The notes under the pieces are model-generated. The model worked only from the letters and a program-made list of their open reading frames with translations, searched no databases and had not been told where the DNA came from. Of a stretch of DNA of 64,000 nt, positions 11,554-23,500 are shown in pieces (the first letter of the stretch is position 1; the number at the start of each line of letters is the position of its first letter). The DNA comes from Sabethes cyaneus (lineage: Eukaryota > Arthropoda > Insecta > Diptera > Culicidae), in the NCBI RefSeq assembly GCF_943734655.1, contig NC_071354.1:229456397-229520396 (forward strand), written 5' to 3'. Both the position numbers and the translations under genes were made by a program.

Positions 11554-14500
11554 GTGAGTGCGAGTGCATCTGCAACCCAAATATGAAAATATTATTGGTG
11601 TCTCGAACCGAACCGAACCGAACCGATCGTCTTGCCATTACTTTTAACATACGATCGTACGACAATTACCCGGGCAGAAATTCCACTTTAATTATACAAC
11701 GACAGCTTCCGAGAGGCGGGTGCCTGCAAACGGTGTGCAGGAGAACATGTTTATCGCGTTGACTGCTCGGTTTAGCCAACCAGCCAGCCAGTGGACAGGT
11801 TGATAGCACGGTGTGATAACGACACGGCTGCCCGGTGCTGCCGTTTGTGCAAACAACCTACTACCTACCTGCCACCATTTGGCTAGGGGCGACTTTTGCC
11901 GTAGGAATGTGCATAATTTTGCCGCTTACGCTTGCTATGGCGTGCCTCCACTGCGAAAGGTTCGAGATGTTTAGATAATACGCACTTCCGGCGATCTTTG
12001 GAACTTTATCGCCACTGGATTGCCACCGGTAATTAAAATAATAGCGGGTGTGCAATTTTTTGCTCTATTTCTGTGTGTGGGTATTGATTAATAAGCAGTG
12101 CCTGGGGGCTGTGCCGTTCACATGAGTGCACACGAGCAGCAAGTAGAGTAGCTTGCGCAGTTGTCAGTTTCAAGTTGGTTTTGATCTGTAAAAAATAAAT
12201 ATTTGCCAGTCCTAGATGGTGCTGCTTCTAGGAAGAAATAAGTAATATAGTAAAATTATATACAATAAAAGAATCCCTAAGTATGGGAAAGTTTTCCCAT
12301 ACTTTCAATGAGGATGCGCGGGATAGGGGCACTACATCTCCCCCCCCCCTCTACTTACAGAACTACAAGTCAAGGAAACTGCAAGCAACCGGTTGATATC
12401 GGTCGCTTTCTGCGCGACTTGTGTTACGACTTGTATTTTCTTTACTGATAGAATATAAAGGATACCATAGACTAGTAATTCGGCATAATATTTCTCTTAT
12501 TGTCTTATTTTGATTTTGGATTGGTTTTCACTTTTTGTTTTTTGTTATTTATTACTAGCTGACCCGACAAACTTCGTATTGCCACAAATTAACCTGTGTT
12601 GTACATAAATCATGAATCTCGGATGATCTTTGTCACTATCTCGAGTTTTGCAAGCCCCCCAGTGGGCGGCGCTTCCGACGGCGGGTCACCGGCAACACTC
12701 GCGACCGGCTCGTCCTGAATGATCTAGTGTTACTATAGATAGTTTTTGTGGTCTTGTTATTGATTAATGTTTTATGGAAGAGTCTCGATTTTCTCGAGTT
12801 GGATTAGTTTTTGAGTTTCGCAAAAATTTCTGTTTTATTTGTATGAGAGTCCTTATCCCCCTACCACAGGGATAAGGGGTCTCAAACCATCATAAAAAAA
12901 TTCCTGCCTCCAAAACCCCCCACATGTCAAATTTGGTTCCATTTGGTTGATTAGTTCTAAAGTTATGAGCAAATTTGTATTTCGTTTGAATGGGAGCTTC
13001 CCCCCTCCTAAAAAGGTAAGAAGTCCTAATTCATAATGGGAAAAATGGTTGCCTCCAAAAACACCCACATGCCAAATATGGTTCCATTTGCTTGATTAGT
13101 TCTCGGATTATGAGGAAATTTGTATTTCATTTGTGTAGAAGCCCCCCTTCTTGAAGTGTGGAAGGATCCTAATTCACCGTAGAAAATATTTTTGCCTCCA
13201 AAAACCTCCACATGCCAAATTTGGTTCCATTTGCTGGATTAGCTCTCGAGTTATAAGGAAATTTGTATTTCGTTTGTATAGGACCCCCCCTCCTAAAGTG
13301 GGGAGGGGTCCCAATTCATCATTGAAAAAAAAATTGTCTCCAAAAACACACATATGCCAAATTTGGTTCAATTCGCTTGATTAGTTCTCGAGTTATGAGG
13401 AAATTTGTATTTCATTTGTACAGGAGCCCCTCCTCTTAAAGTGGGGAGGGGTCCTAATTCACCATAGAAAATTTTCTTGCTCTCGAAAACCTTCACATGC
13501 CAAATTTGGTTGCATTTGCTTGATTAGTTCTCGAGTTATGAGGAAATTTGTATGAAAGCCCCCCCTCTTAAAGGGGAGAGGAGTTATAATTCCTCTTATA
13601 AAGAGGGGAGGGGTCTCAATTCACCATAGAATAAATTCTTGTCACCAAAAAAAACACCCACATGCCAAATGTTGTTCTATTTGCTTGATTAGTTCTCGAG
13701 TTAGGAGGAAATTTGTATTTCATTTGTACAGGAGCCCCCCCTCTTAGAGTGGGGAGGGGTCCTAATTCACCATACAAAATTTTCTTGCCCTTGAAAACCT
13801 TCACATGCCAAATTTGGTTCCATTTGCTTGATTAGTTCTCGAGTTATGATGAAATTTGTATGGAAGCCCCCCCTCTTAAAGGGGAGAGGAGCTACAATTC
13901 CCCTTATAAAGAGGGAGGGGTCTCAATTTACCATAGAATAAATTCTTGTCACCGAAAACACCCACATGCCAAATTTGGTTCTATTTGCTTGATTAGTTCT
14001 CGAGTTATGAGGAAATTTGTATTTCATTTGTATAGGAGCCCCCCCTCCTAAAGTGGGGAGAGGTTCTTATTCATCATAGAAAAAATTCTTGCCTCCAAAA
14101 ACACCTACATGCCAGATTTGGTTCCATTTGCTTGATTAGTTCTCGAGTTATGAGGAAATTGGTATTTCATTTGTACAGGAGCCCCCCCTCTTAAAGTGAG
14201 GAGGGGTCCTAATTCAACATAGAAAATTTTCTTGCCCTCGAAAACTTTCACATGCCAAATTTGGTTCCATTTGCTTGATTAGTTCTCGAGTTATGAGGAA
14301 ATTTGTATGGAAACCCCCCCCTCTTAAAGGGGAGAGGAGTTATAATTCCCCTTATAAAGAGGGGAGGGGTCTCAAATTACCCTAGAATAAATTCTTGTCA
14401 CCGAAAACACCCACATGCCAAATTTGGTTCTATTTGCTTGATTAGTTGTCGAGTTATGCAGAAATTTGTGTTTCATTTGTATGGGAGCCCCCCCTCTTAG

Positions 14501-17500
14501 TGGGGGGAGGGGTCTCTAACCATCACTAAAACCTTTCCTGGCCCCAAAAACCTCTACATGCGAATTTTCACGCCGATTGGTTCAGTAGTTTTTGATTCTA
14601 TAAGGAACACAGGACAGACAGACAGAAATCCTTCTTTATAGGTATAGATTTCTTTGTATGCCTGTGTAAGTGATGTTGCTAACCGACTAGTTCCCTTTCG
14701 ACCCTTCATATAAGATTTGGGGCATACGACCACTAGCGTGCCTAGACTGGTGCAACAAAATAATTTCTGTAACCAACAAATCCATACTTTTTAATTTAAT
14801 TTGTCACTATTTTTACGATAAGTGAATTAATGACGTAAGAATAGTTTGATTTTAAGCCTAATTTGAGCTTAATTCCAATTCCAAATTCATGATTTCTGCG
14901 GGGTTGGGATTTGTTTTTAATGTTTATACTGCAAACGTAGCAAAACTGTTTCTGATTAATGTAGTTTAAACACTAATCATAGATATGGAACTATATGGCA
15001 ATGAATTTCAGTTTTCTTGTTTTCTGCCTACAAAAGTGGTAATTTCTGGTTTATTTACCCTATTTATTTCCGATTTGAAGACCAATTTTAAGCTAAGTAA
15101 TGGTGAAAAAAAACGCAAGACAGAGAGAAAAAGACGAAAACGGGAGAAAAAAGAAAAACTAATCAAAAAAAGGAAAAGTAGACGAAAAATAAAAAAAAGG
15201 GAGGTGGGAGAAAAGAACCCATATTTCTTCTTTTATACCTCGTTTGATATCCCGTTTGTCTCGTTTTCTCTATCGATTTTCTTTTTTCTTTTTCGGCATT
15301 CTTCTTTTCACTTTTTATTTCCCTTACTTTTTGTTCCGAATTCTTTTTTTTCTCTTTTTTCCTCTTTTTATCTCCTTTTTTGTTCGCTTTTCCTGTTTCT
15401 GTTCCGTTTCTTTTGAATTTTCTGTCCATTTTTCGCCCTTTTTTTTGAGTTATTGATTATTATCTGTTCCGTTTTTCGTCGTTTTCTTCCATTTTTCCTT
15501 GTTTTCAGGTCCGTTTTATCTCCTTCCCTGTCTCGTTTTTTTTTCATTTGCTGTTGGACTTTGCACTTGTTTTACTTTTTTACGGTCCCAGCTTTCGTCT
15601 TTTGTCTATTTCTTGTTTCCGTCTGTTCCGTTCTTCCTCTTATGAAGCCCTACTTTTCCTCCTTTTCTGTATCGTTCAGTTTTTGTTTACTATTTTATCC
15701 TTAAAGTCTTCCGTTTTCATTTGTTCTCCCCATTTTTTGTCTTTTTCTATCTAGATTTTTCTCTTTTTTTGTCGTTTCGTTTTCATTTTTCTGTATTTTC
15801 TCCTTTTAATTTTCTCCTTTTGTTTACTTCTTTTTTGTCACGTTGCTTCTTTTCTGTCCAGTTTATTCTCGTTTTCTTCGTTCTCTTTATAGGTTTTTCC
15901 TTATTTTTTCTTCCGTTCTTCATTCGTTTCTGTCCAATCAACTTGTGTTTTGCTTCAGCTTTTTCTGTTTTCTACTTTTTTCTTTTTTCCTGTCTCATTT
16001 TCTGTGCATTTTGTCGAATTTTGTCTCTTGGTTAGTACCAGCTATTATTCAGAATAATTTTATTCTTGAAACTAAACTTGAAATTTAATTTCTAACCGGA
16101 TTTGCAATCGGACTTGAAACTGGAACAGTTTTTTCACATCAAATTTAGGCCATTACAAGTATTTAAGAAAAGGAGAAAATAAGAAAATGGGAAAATTGGG
16201 AAAAAAGAATAGATAAAAAGAAAATGGAGAAAAGAAATGAAAAGGAAAGAGAAACGAGATAAGGCAAGAAACAGAAAGTGACAGCAAAGAGGACAAACAG
16301 GACATAATATGAGGAACAATGAAAAAATTGGAAACAATGGGACAGAAAATAAAAAAAACGAGGCTGTGAAAGAGGAAAATCGGACCTAAGAATGAGAAAA
16401 AGCGGAAGAAAGTGGAAAAGAAGGCTAGCGAGATAGAGAGAGAGAGACTCAAACAAGGACAACGAGAGAAACAGGTCAAAAGGAATATATAAGAAAAAAA
16501 TGGGACAAAATCGTAATGACATAGGAAAGTAGGACAAAAAAACAAGAAAAACGGACCAAAGAAAAAGGTAAAACAAGAGAGAAAAAGGTGAAAAACGGGA
16601 GATAAAAAGAAAAATCGGATAGGACAGAGAAAATGAGACCCAGAAACAGAATAAACGTAACCTAAAGGAAGAAAAAACCGTGCATTTCATAGAAGAAAAA
16701 CGAAACAGAAGTAGACGTAAAATGAAAAAAAAAGAATACAAAAAAAGTTAGAAAAATACAACAACTGGAAACGAAAAAAGCAAAAAAAGAAGAAAGAAAG
16801 AAAATTTCAAAAAAAGAAGTGAAATGAAAACCACATAAAACATGAGACAGCAAAAGAGAAAAACGAGAAAAAAAGGAAAAATGGAAAGAAAAAGTGAGAG
16901 CAAAAACGAAACAAAGAGTGGAAAAACATGTGAGACAATGAGACGATTTATGTCAATCCTTATTTTAAGTTAAAACTACGAATTGTTTTTTTGCTGTTAC
17001 TTTCTGTGAGTCATATATCGCGTTCATATCCTAATTCAAGTATAATTTCGAGTCAAATTTAATTTCAATTGTATGCTCAATTTTAAGTCAATCAATAAAC
17101 TTCGATTTCAAGTTCAATTTCCAGTACAATTTGAATTCCAATTTGCGTCCAATTCTAAATCCAATTTCAGCCCTAATTTCAAATCCAATTGAAAAGCTGT
17201 CAAAGCTGGTTAAGCATGCAAAAAAAAACAACAAAACCGCGATGAAAAGACGATGATTTAAATTTTTTAGAAAAGAAACCGAAAAAATAGTGTACAGTTC
17301 GTTGTCTTTGCTTTGCGATGCGATGAGCAGATGATTAAACAGTGGTGAAAAAAAGGTAAAAGTGATGATGTAAAGACGATGAAAGACGACAAAAGTACAA
17401 CGGAAATAACATAAACAGACGACGAAAAATGCCAAAAATAGCAGTAAAACAAAATAAAAAATTATTAAAGAAACGAAAAACACACAACAGAAAGACGACG

Positions 17501-20500
17501 AAAGAACGACAGTCAACTAATTGACAACTAACAGGGCAACGAAAGAATGGCACGAGTCCCGAGAAGCAACAAAAACACGAAAAAAAGATGAAAAACTAAA
17601 GTTAAAAGACAAAAACCAAACAACGGAAAATTAAAGACGAAAAACCAAAGAAGGAGTCGGAAATAATCGTAAGAACTAATTATTAACTGTATAGACTGGA
17701 CCAAACACTTATTCTGTGTGTCCCGTCTATACAGATAAATTATATAACTACAGACATTGCCCTCAGCAGTTTTAAGGTTAATTAACTTACAGCAAACCAG
17801 CTATAAATTTCAACATTAACGAAATTTCATTTCGATAGAGTCCAGCCTGCTCACACACTTTAAGGCAGCGTATGATTTAGTTAATTGACAGCAGTTTTGG
17901 AAAACTTTACTCGAAAATTGTTTCCCAGGTAGCCTAATTGAGCTGATTCATGCCAAGGCAGATGTACCGTCGTCGCTTACAGGAAAATTAGCTCCTATTT
18001 GCCTCGTCACGTTTTTGTCAGTAACGCCTAGGTTTTGAGCGAGACGATTCGTGTCCGCATCGGCGGGCAACTAGATCGGTCCAACCAATGTCTGTATGAA
18101 TTTCTGCACAAGATTTTGCCACCTAATTCACATCATAGTCACATCGTAAGAAAGCAAAGCCTAGGTGCTACAATCCGTTATCGAAACTTGACCTTCTATT
18201 TTTATACAACAGACTTCGCAGCCAGCTGTTAGAGTACAGGACAACTCCAGGGCCATTTGCTACGATCCTATTGACTCTAACAGCCTTTCCCAGCCGAGAT
18301 TCGAACATACGACGACTGGCTTATTAGGCCAGCATCATACCCCGAGGTCAACTGGGAGGCAACATCGTACAAGTTCTCATTTTGGTGGTATGTTGGAAAC
18401 TGCCATCCGTTCTGCCTAGAACAATTCAGAAAAAATATTGGACAATCGTTAAGCAGAACCTGAAGAATAGTCAGAAGACAGTTGGAAATGCGAAACAGCT
18501 TCGGAAAATTTGGCGTTCTGCATCAAATAAGCAGCGGCGGAAAATCTGATGGAACTTTTGAAATGTAACGCATGACAGTGACCATTTTGAAAATCATTTT
18601 TAATCGTTCCAGCTCTTAATGTTCTATAAACCGTATCTTCGTACGTATAATTCTAGAGCACTAAAACGTATTGAGCAACTTCAATTGACGTCAACAGCCT
18701 TGGCGCTGTAGTGCTGTTTGTTCAACTTCTATTTGCAAATATCTTAAAGTCAGATAATCACCAGTCCGACTTGACTTTCAGACAAAACACTAACTTGTGC
18801 ATAAAGTTTTATCAGCTCCATCTCACATCAACAGGTTGTAGTCTATCAGCAATTTATGCAGAGTCCATCGCAGACTGTGTTCCGATCTGTTCCACTATCG
18901 CAACTTGCATTTAATCATCTTTCACACACTGCAATAATATGATAATTTTATTATTCATGCAGCTGTCCCCTTGCTGGCGATAAAGCTGGAGTGGTTAAAG
19001 AAAATTATTGCTGAAGAATTTGCCCACTACTGATTAAACGGCATATGGCAGCGTAGAACCAACTCAACGCATCGTTGTTGATATCATCAGACCAGCATTG
19101 CTTACTTGCTAGAACAAGTCTTCGATTATTATTCGCCTTATCGATTAAAAATTTCTCACGCGATACATCCGGGAAAATTTATAGTGTGAGCATCCATCCA
19201 GCATCCAGCGTTTCGGGAACATAATTCTTGTGCATGTATTGAAAGTAGCACTTTCCTGTCCGCCTCTTTGCAGACAGCTACACCGATCGGTACAAGCCTA
19301 TCTGGTGCATAACCACGCAACGTGGTTTTACGATATGGTAGAAATGCAATAAAAAATTCCGCGACATAATTGTAACTATTACACGCATTTCGTGCCCTGC
19401 GCGGACCTCTTGCGTGTGTGCAACAGCAGCTTATCTCTTGGCAGAGTGACCTCCCTCCCTTGGGATACAAAGTAAGGGAAAAAAGAAGCAAGCATCTCAC
19501 ATGGTCGGTCCATTCACTTGGTCGTCGTCGGACGGACCAAGGAGGACCTCTTGGCCACGGTTGACGAACGCACGCCACGCCAACGGAACGCAAATTATAA
19601 TACCAGTTTGAAGCAAAATGACCGCTAATGACTCGTTGTGAGTCTCTTGACTCGAAACTTACACTCGCACACGGTGTTGGATGATGAAGGTAAGGAAGAC
19701 GACAACGACACGATGATGGTGGCGATGATGATACCGACGGGGCACCTCTGCACTGCCACTGTGGACATCATCCTGCTGCAGCTGGGTAACAATAGGGAGG
19801 GACCCGTTTGCCTTGGCGGCTGCACTTACTCACCGGGGGATACACGACAAAGACGACATCGCCAGTCAGCCATCGTCAGTTCCAGTAGCTTGGAACTTGG
19901 AGCAGATGATAACAGCAGGGTCTGAAGAATTTTAATTATAGGTTGAACAACTGTATCGCCATTCCGGATGCAAATTGCTACCACCATCGGGTCTTCGGGG
20001 CGCGGGACAGTACCGTTTGGGACGGATTTCCGGTTGCGGTAGGCATTGAATGGATATTTTCATTGTTGATAATTTTGATAACTTAAATAGGGTCAAACAA
20101 GTTAAATTTCATCATTTGCCAAAGGTGCGTCCCTTTACGGTAACTTCGACGGAGTACGATGTTGATTGAACATTGTCGTGGAAAATGCATCGGGAGCATG
20201 GTAAATAGGCGCGTCGACAACAGATTACTTTCTGTTGTTGGGGCCGTCGTTGGCAGATGTGTTCGAACAAAGGGGATCATTGTCTCGTGCATTGCATGGT
20301 GGAACACGCATTATGTCTTATGAATTTGTATTTTAATGTTTAATCAATAATAATTTTGTCGTCAGTTTCACCTGCTTACCTGCTGGGAAAATGCAAAGGC
20401 AACTAAAATATTGACCTCTAACAGTAGAGAAAATATTTAAATGCTGATAGGATACTGCCAAAGCTTAACAAAAAAAAAAGAAGTGTGGATCTAGCGGATC

Positions 20501-23500
20501 AATAAACAACAGAAAAACAACCATTCGTTATTCGTACGCATGAATTTGATCTCGTCAGAAAACCATGTTCAAGCTTTACCTGGTACATCTCATTTCGTTT
20601 GACTGAATCGAACACAGTCTTGAAATCTTGAAAGTGTGCTGTGACTGTGATACCGGCCTTCGCAACGCTTGTAGTTTTTCGGTTCGCCTATCTTTTTTGT
20701 TTTGATCTGCTTCTGTGCTAATGACTCCACAGTTTGGCCGTAGATTACAATTCTCATTCAGCATCATTCGCGTAAAGCAGTGGTCCCAAGATACTACCCT
20801 GAGGTACTTCAGGATTATTTTTAAAACCAGCAACGTAAAGATACACCCAGTAAAACAGGAATCAAGATAGGCATATAAACTTTCATCAGCTTAAAGTTAA
20901 ATCAACTTTAGTGCAGCCACGGATCGTTACCTCTTGTTACTTCTCTGCCGAAGTTCTAGTTTTGGCGGCTCCTTCGTCAAGCAGTATGGTTACGTGTCCA
21001 ACTCGTCGCAACCTGCTTGCAAAAAGCCACTGCATCAATCAGTGTACTGTACAGCGTTGGATCTATGCGTGTTTGAAAACCACAGGGCTTCAGGCTGGCT
21101 ACGTAGCTCGAATACAGCCCTATTCGCAGCGGTAACTCTTCGTTTGGCTTCGCAACCTATATCTTTGTCATACATAGCAAAGCCTAGGGTTGTAACGCTT
21201 CGAGCGTACTTCCAAGGACCCACCTAAACCTTAAGGGTACCTCTTCCTGTAAGCTTTGTTTGCCTTTTCTTTGAGCTTTATATGGTGGATCCATAGGATC
21301 AGAATCAGTCCGCATTATCGCCTCGTTCAGATTCATCATGAAAACCAAGCAAGAAAATGAAAAAGAATGAAACAATAGTACGTTAATGGTACTATTGTCC
21401 TATTCTTTCCAAATAATTATATCATTCCTTGTTTTTGGGAAATCCAATTTGTCCGGGCATAGAGGCCTGTCCGGCCATACATGACTTCCCCCTACTTAGC
21501 TGTGTCACTCGTAGACCGTTCAAGTAACGTAAAGAAGTAGGCAATACGATACAGTATGTACTAGCCTTGAAGGCACAGATAATAATCCTTACCATCTACA
21601 ATCGTACTTATTTACTTACACTGGTGCGATGTCCATTTGGATTTTACCTGCATTACAATGTTCCGCCAACAAATTCGATCCATGGCTGCCCGTCTCCAAT
21701 TTCTCGACTGTCCCAAACTTTCCAGGTCTTGCTCCACTTGGTCTAACCATCGAGCATGCTGCGCACCTCTGCATCTGGTACCAACCGGATTCGAGGCGAA
21801 CACCATTTTAGCGTGGTTATTGTCCAGCATTCTCGCCACATGTCCCGCCCATTGTACCCTTCCAGCTTTAGCAACTTTCTAGGTATTGGGTTGGCCGAAA
21901 AGTTGCGCCAGCTTGTGGTTCATTCTTCTCCTCCATACACCGTTCTCACATAACCCCTACAGACGGTGCTAAGCACACGAGGACTGCCAGTGCTTTCAAG
22001 TTCCCGTAGAGGACTACCGGCATTATTAACGGTTTGTGCATGGTACATTTAGTACGGGAGTGAAGCTTACCAGACCTTAGAGCCTTGTGGAGTCCGTAGT
22101 AAGCACGACTTCCGGCAATGTCCACATCGTCAGCGAAACAGAGAAATTAGCTTGAATTATTGAAGATCGTGTCCCGCATGTTAAAACCCGCACGTATCAT
22201 AACATCTTCTAGTCCCCTGCGTGTTTCAAACGGGCTTGATAATGCGCACGATTTCCTCACACAGCACCTAGCACCATCCAACGTGGCCTTAATCAGTGTT
22301 GTCAGGTCATCAACCCGGGAAAGCCGTATTTGACCATAATTTTGCACACATCTTCACGGTCGATAGTATAGTACGCGGCCTTGAAATCGCTGGTGGTACT
22401 CGCGACACTTTTGGAGGATCTGAAGATTTGGTCCGTTGTCGATCGCCCTTCTACAAAACCGGTTTGATAACTGCCCACGAATCTACTTGCTAGCGGCGAT
22501 GGACGGCGAAAGATGGCCTAAGAAAGCACTTCATAGGCGGCGGCGTTGAGAATGGTGATCGCTCGATAGTTTTCACATTCCAACTTATCGCCCTTCTCGT
22601 ATTTTGGGTATATTACTCCTTCTCCAACTCCTCCGGTAGCTGTTCTGTTTCCCAGTTCCTGACTATCAACCGGTACAGACAGGGTGCCGACCTTGCCGGG
22701 CCTATCTTGATAAGCTCCATTGCGATGCCATGTTTGCCAGCTACCTTGTTGTTCTTGACCGGCGACCGTCTCAAGCCGTAAGGAATTATCGAGGAATCAC
22801 TGCCCAAGTAACAATCGAATAGCAAATTGGTCTTATTCATTTCTTATAGTAGTTTTATCAGAGCATCGCAAAGTCTATCAGGTTTTACAATGTTTTTTCT
22901 CAAGTGAATTTCATCTTATTTGGTTAACATTTCTGAAGAATGTCTGAAGGAGACTCGAAGAAACACCCATAAAACTGCATTATGAATAAGTGTAATTCAC
23001 CTTATAAGCGGTTTTAAAGGAAACTTGATTTCTGCCCAAAAACGACGCTCCTTAATACTTAAAAAATAGTTTTGACAAAAATTTAAGGCATTCTTCTGTA
23101 AGATTGGTTTATCTTAACAATGCTGCCATAACATTCTCTTAAAACTGTATATTCTTGAAAGAGAAATCATATTCTTAAGAAAGACCATTCTAGTGTAAAC
23201 AACTAATCTGTCAAAATGGGCGTTTGAACCTAGAGTAAATTGGAAAAATATGGATCTTTTAAATGATAATTAAGCAAAAATTTGTCCAGTGTTTTGAAAA
23301 CTTTTTCATATAAACGATCAGCGAAGTCACAAAACAATGAAAATATCAGGAACAACTGACTATGGTGTGTTAGTTAGGGTAAGCAAGGGAAGGACGGTGC
23401 CGGCGATGATGCATTAGTAGATTTGTATGAATTGGATAAATTTGGTTCGATTGTGTTTTGCCGGCGGCGGTGCGGGTATCCTCTAGAATTGTTCCTATTT

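Noticed and set aside
12281..12302. Rho-independent terminator
   Set aside because: A perfect hairpin in a eukaryotic intron with no U-tract function; bacterial termination does not apply.
12850..14550. CRISPR array
   Set aside because: Units are 140-164 bases with no short conserved repeat plus unique spacers, in a eukaryotic intron.
14985..16853. Many Phe/Ser/Leu-rich or Lys/Glu-rich frames suggestive of membrane proteins
   Set aside because: They follow the pyrimidine or purine strand bias and overlap in several frames; no conserved residue pattern or splice context.
19156..19593. 145-codon minus-strand gene
   Set aside because: No domain, no splice signals in agreement, overlaps other chance frames in moderately GC-rich intron DNA.
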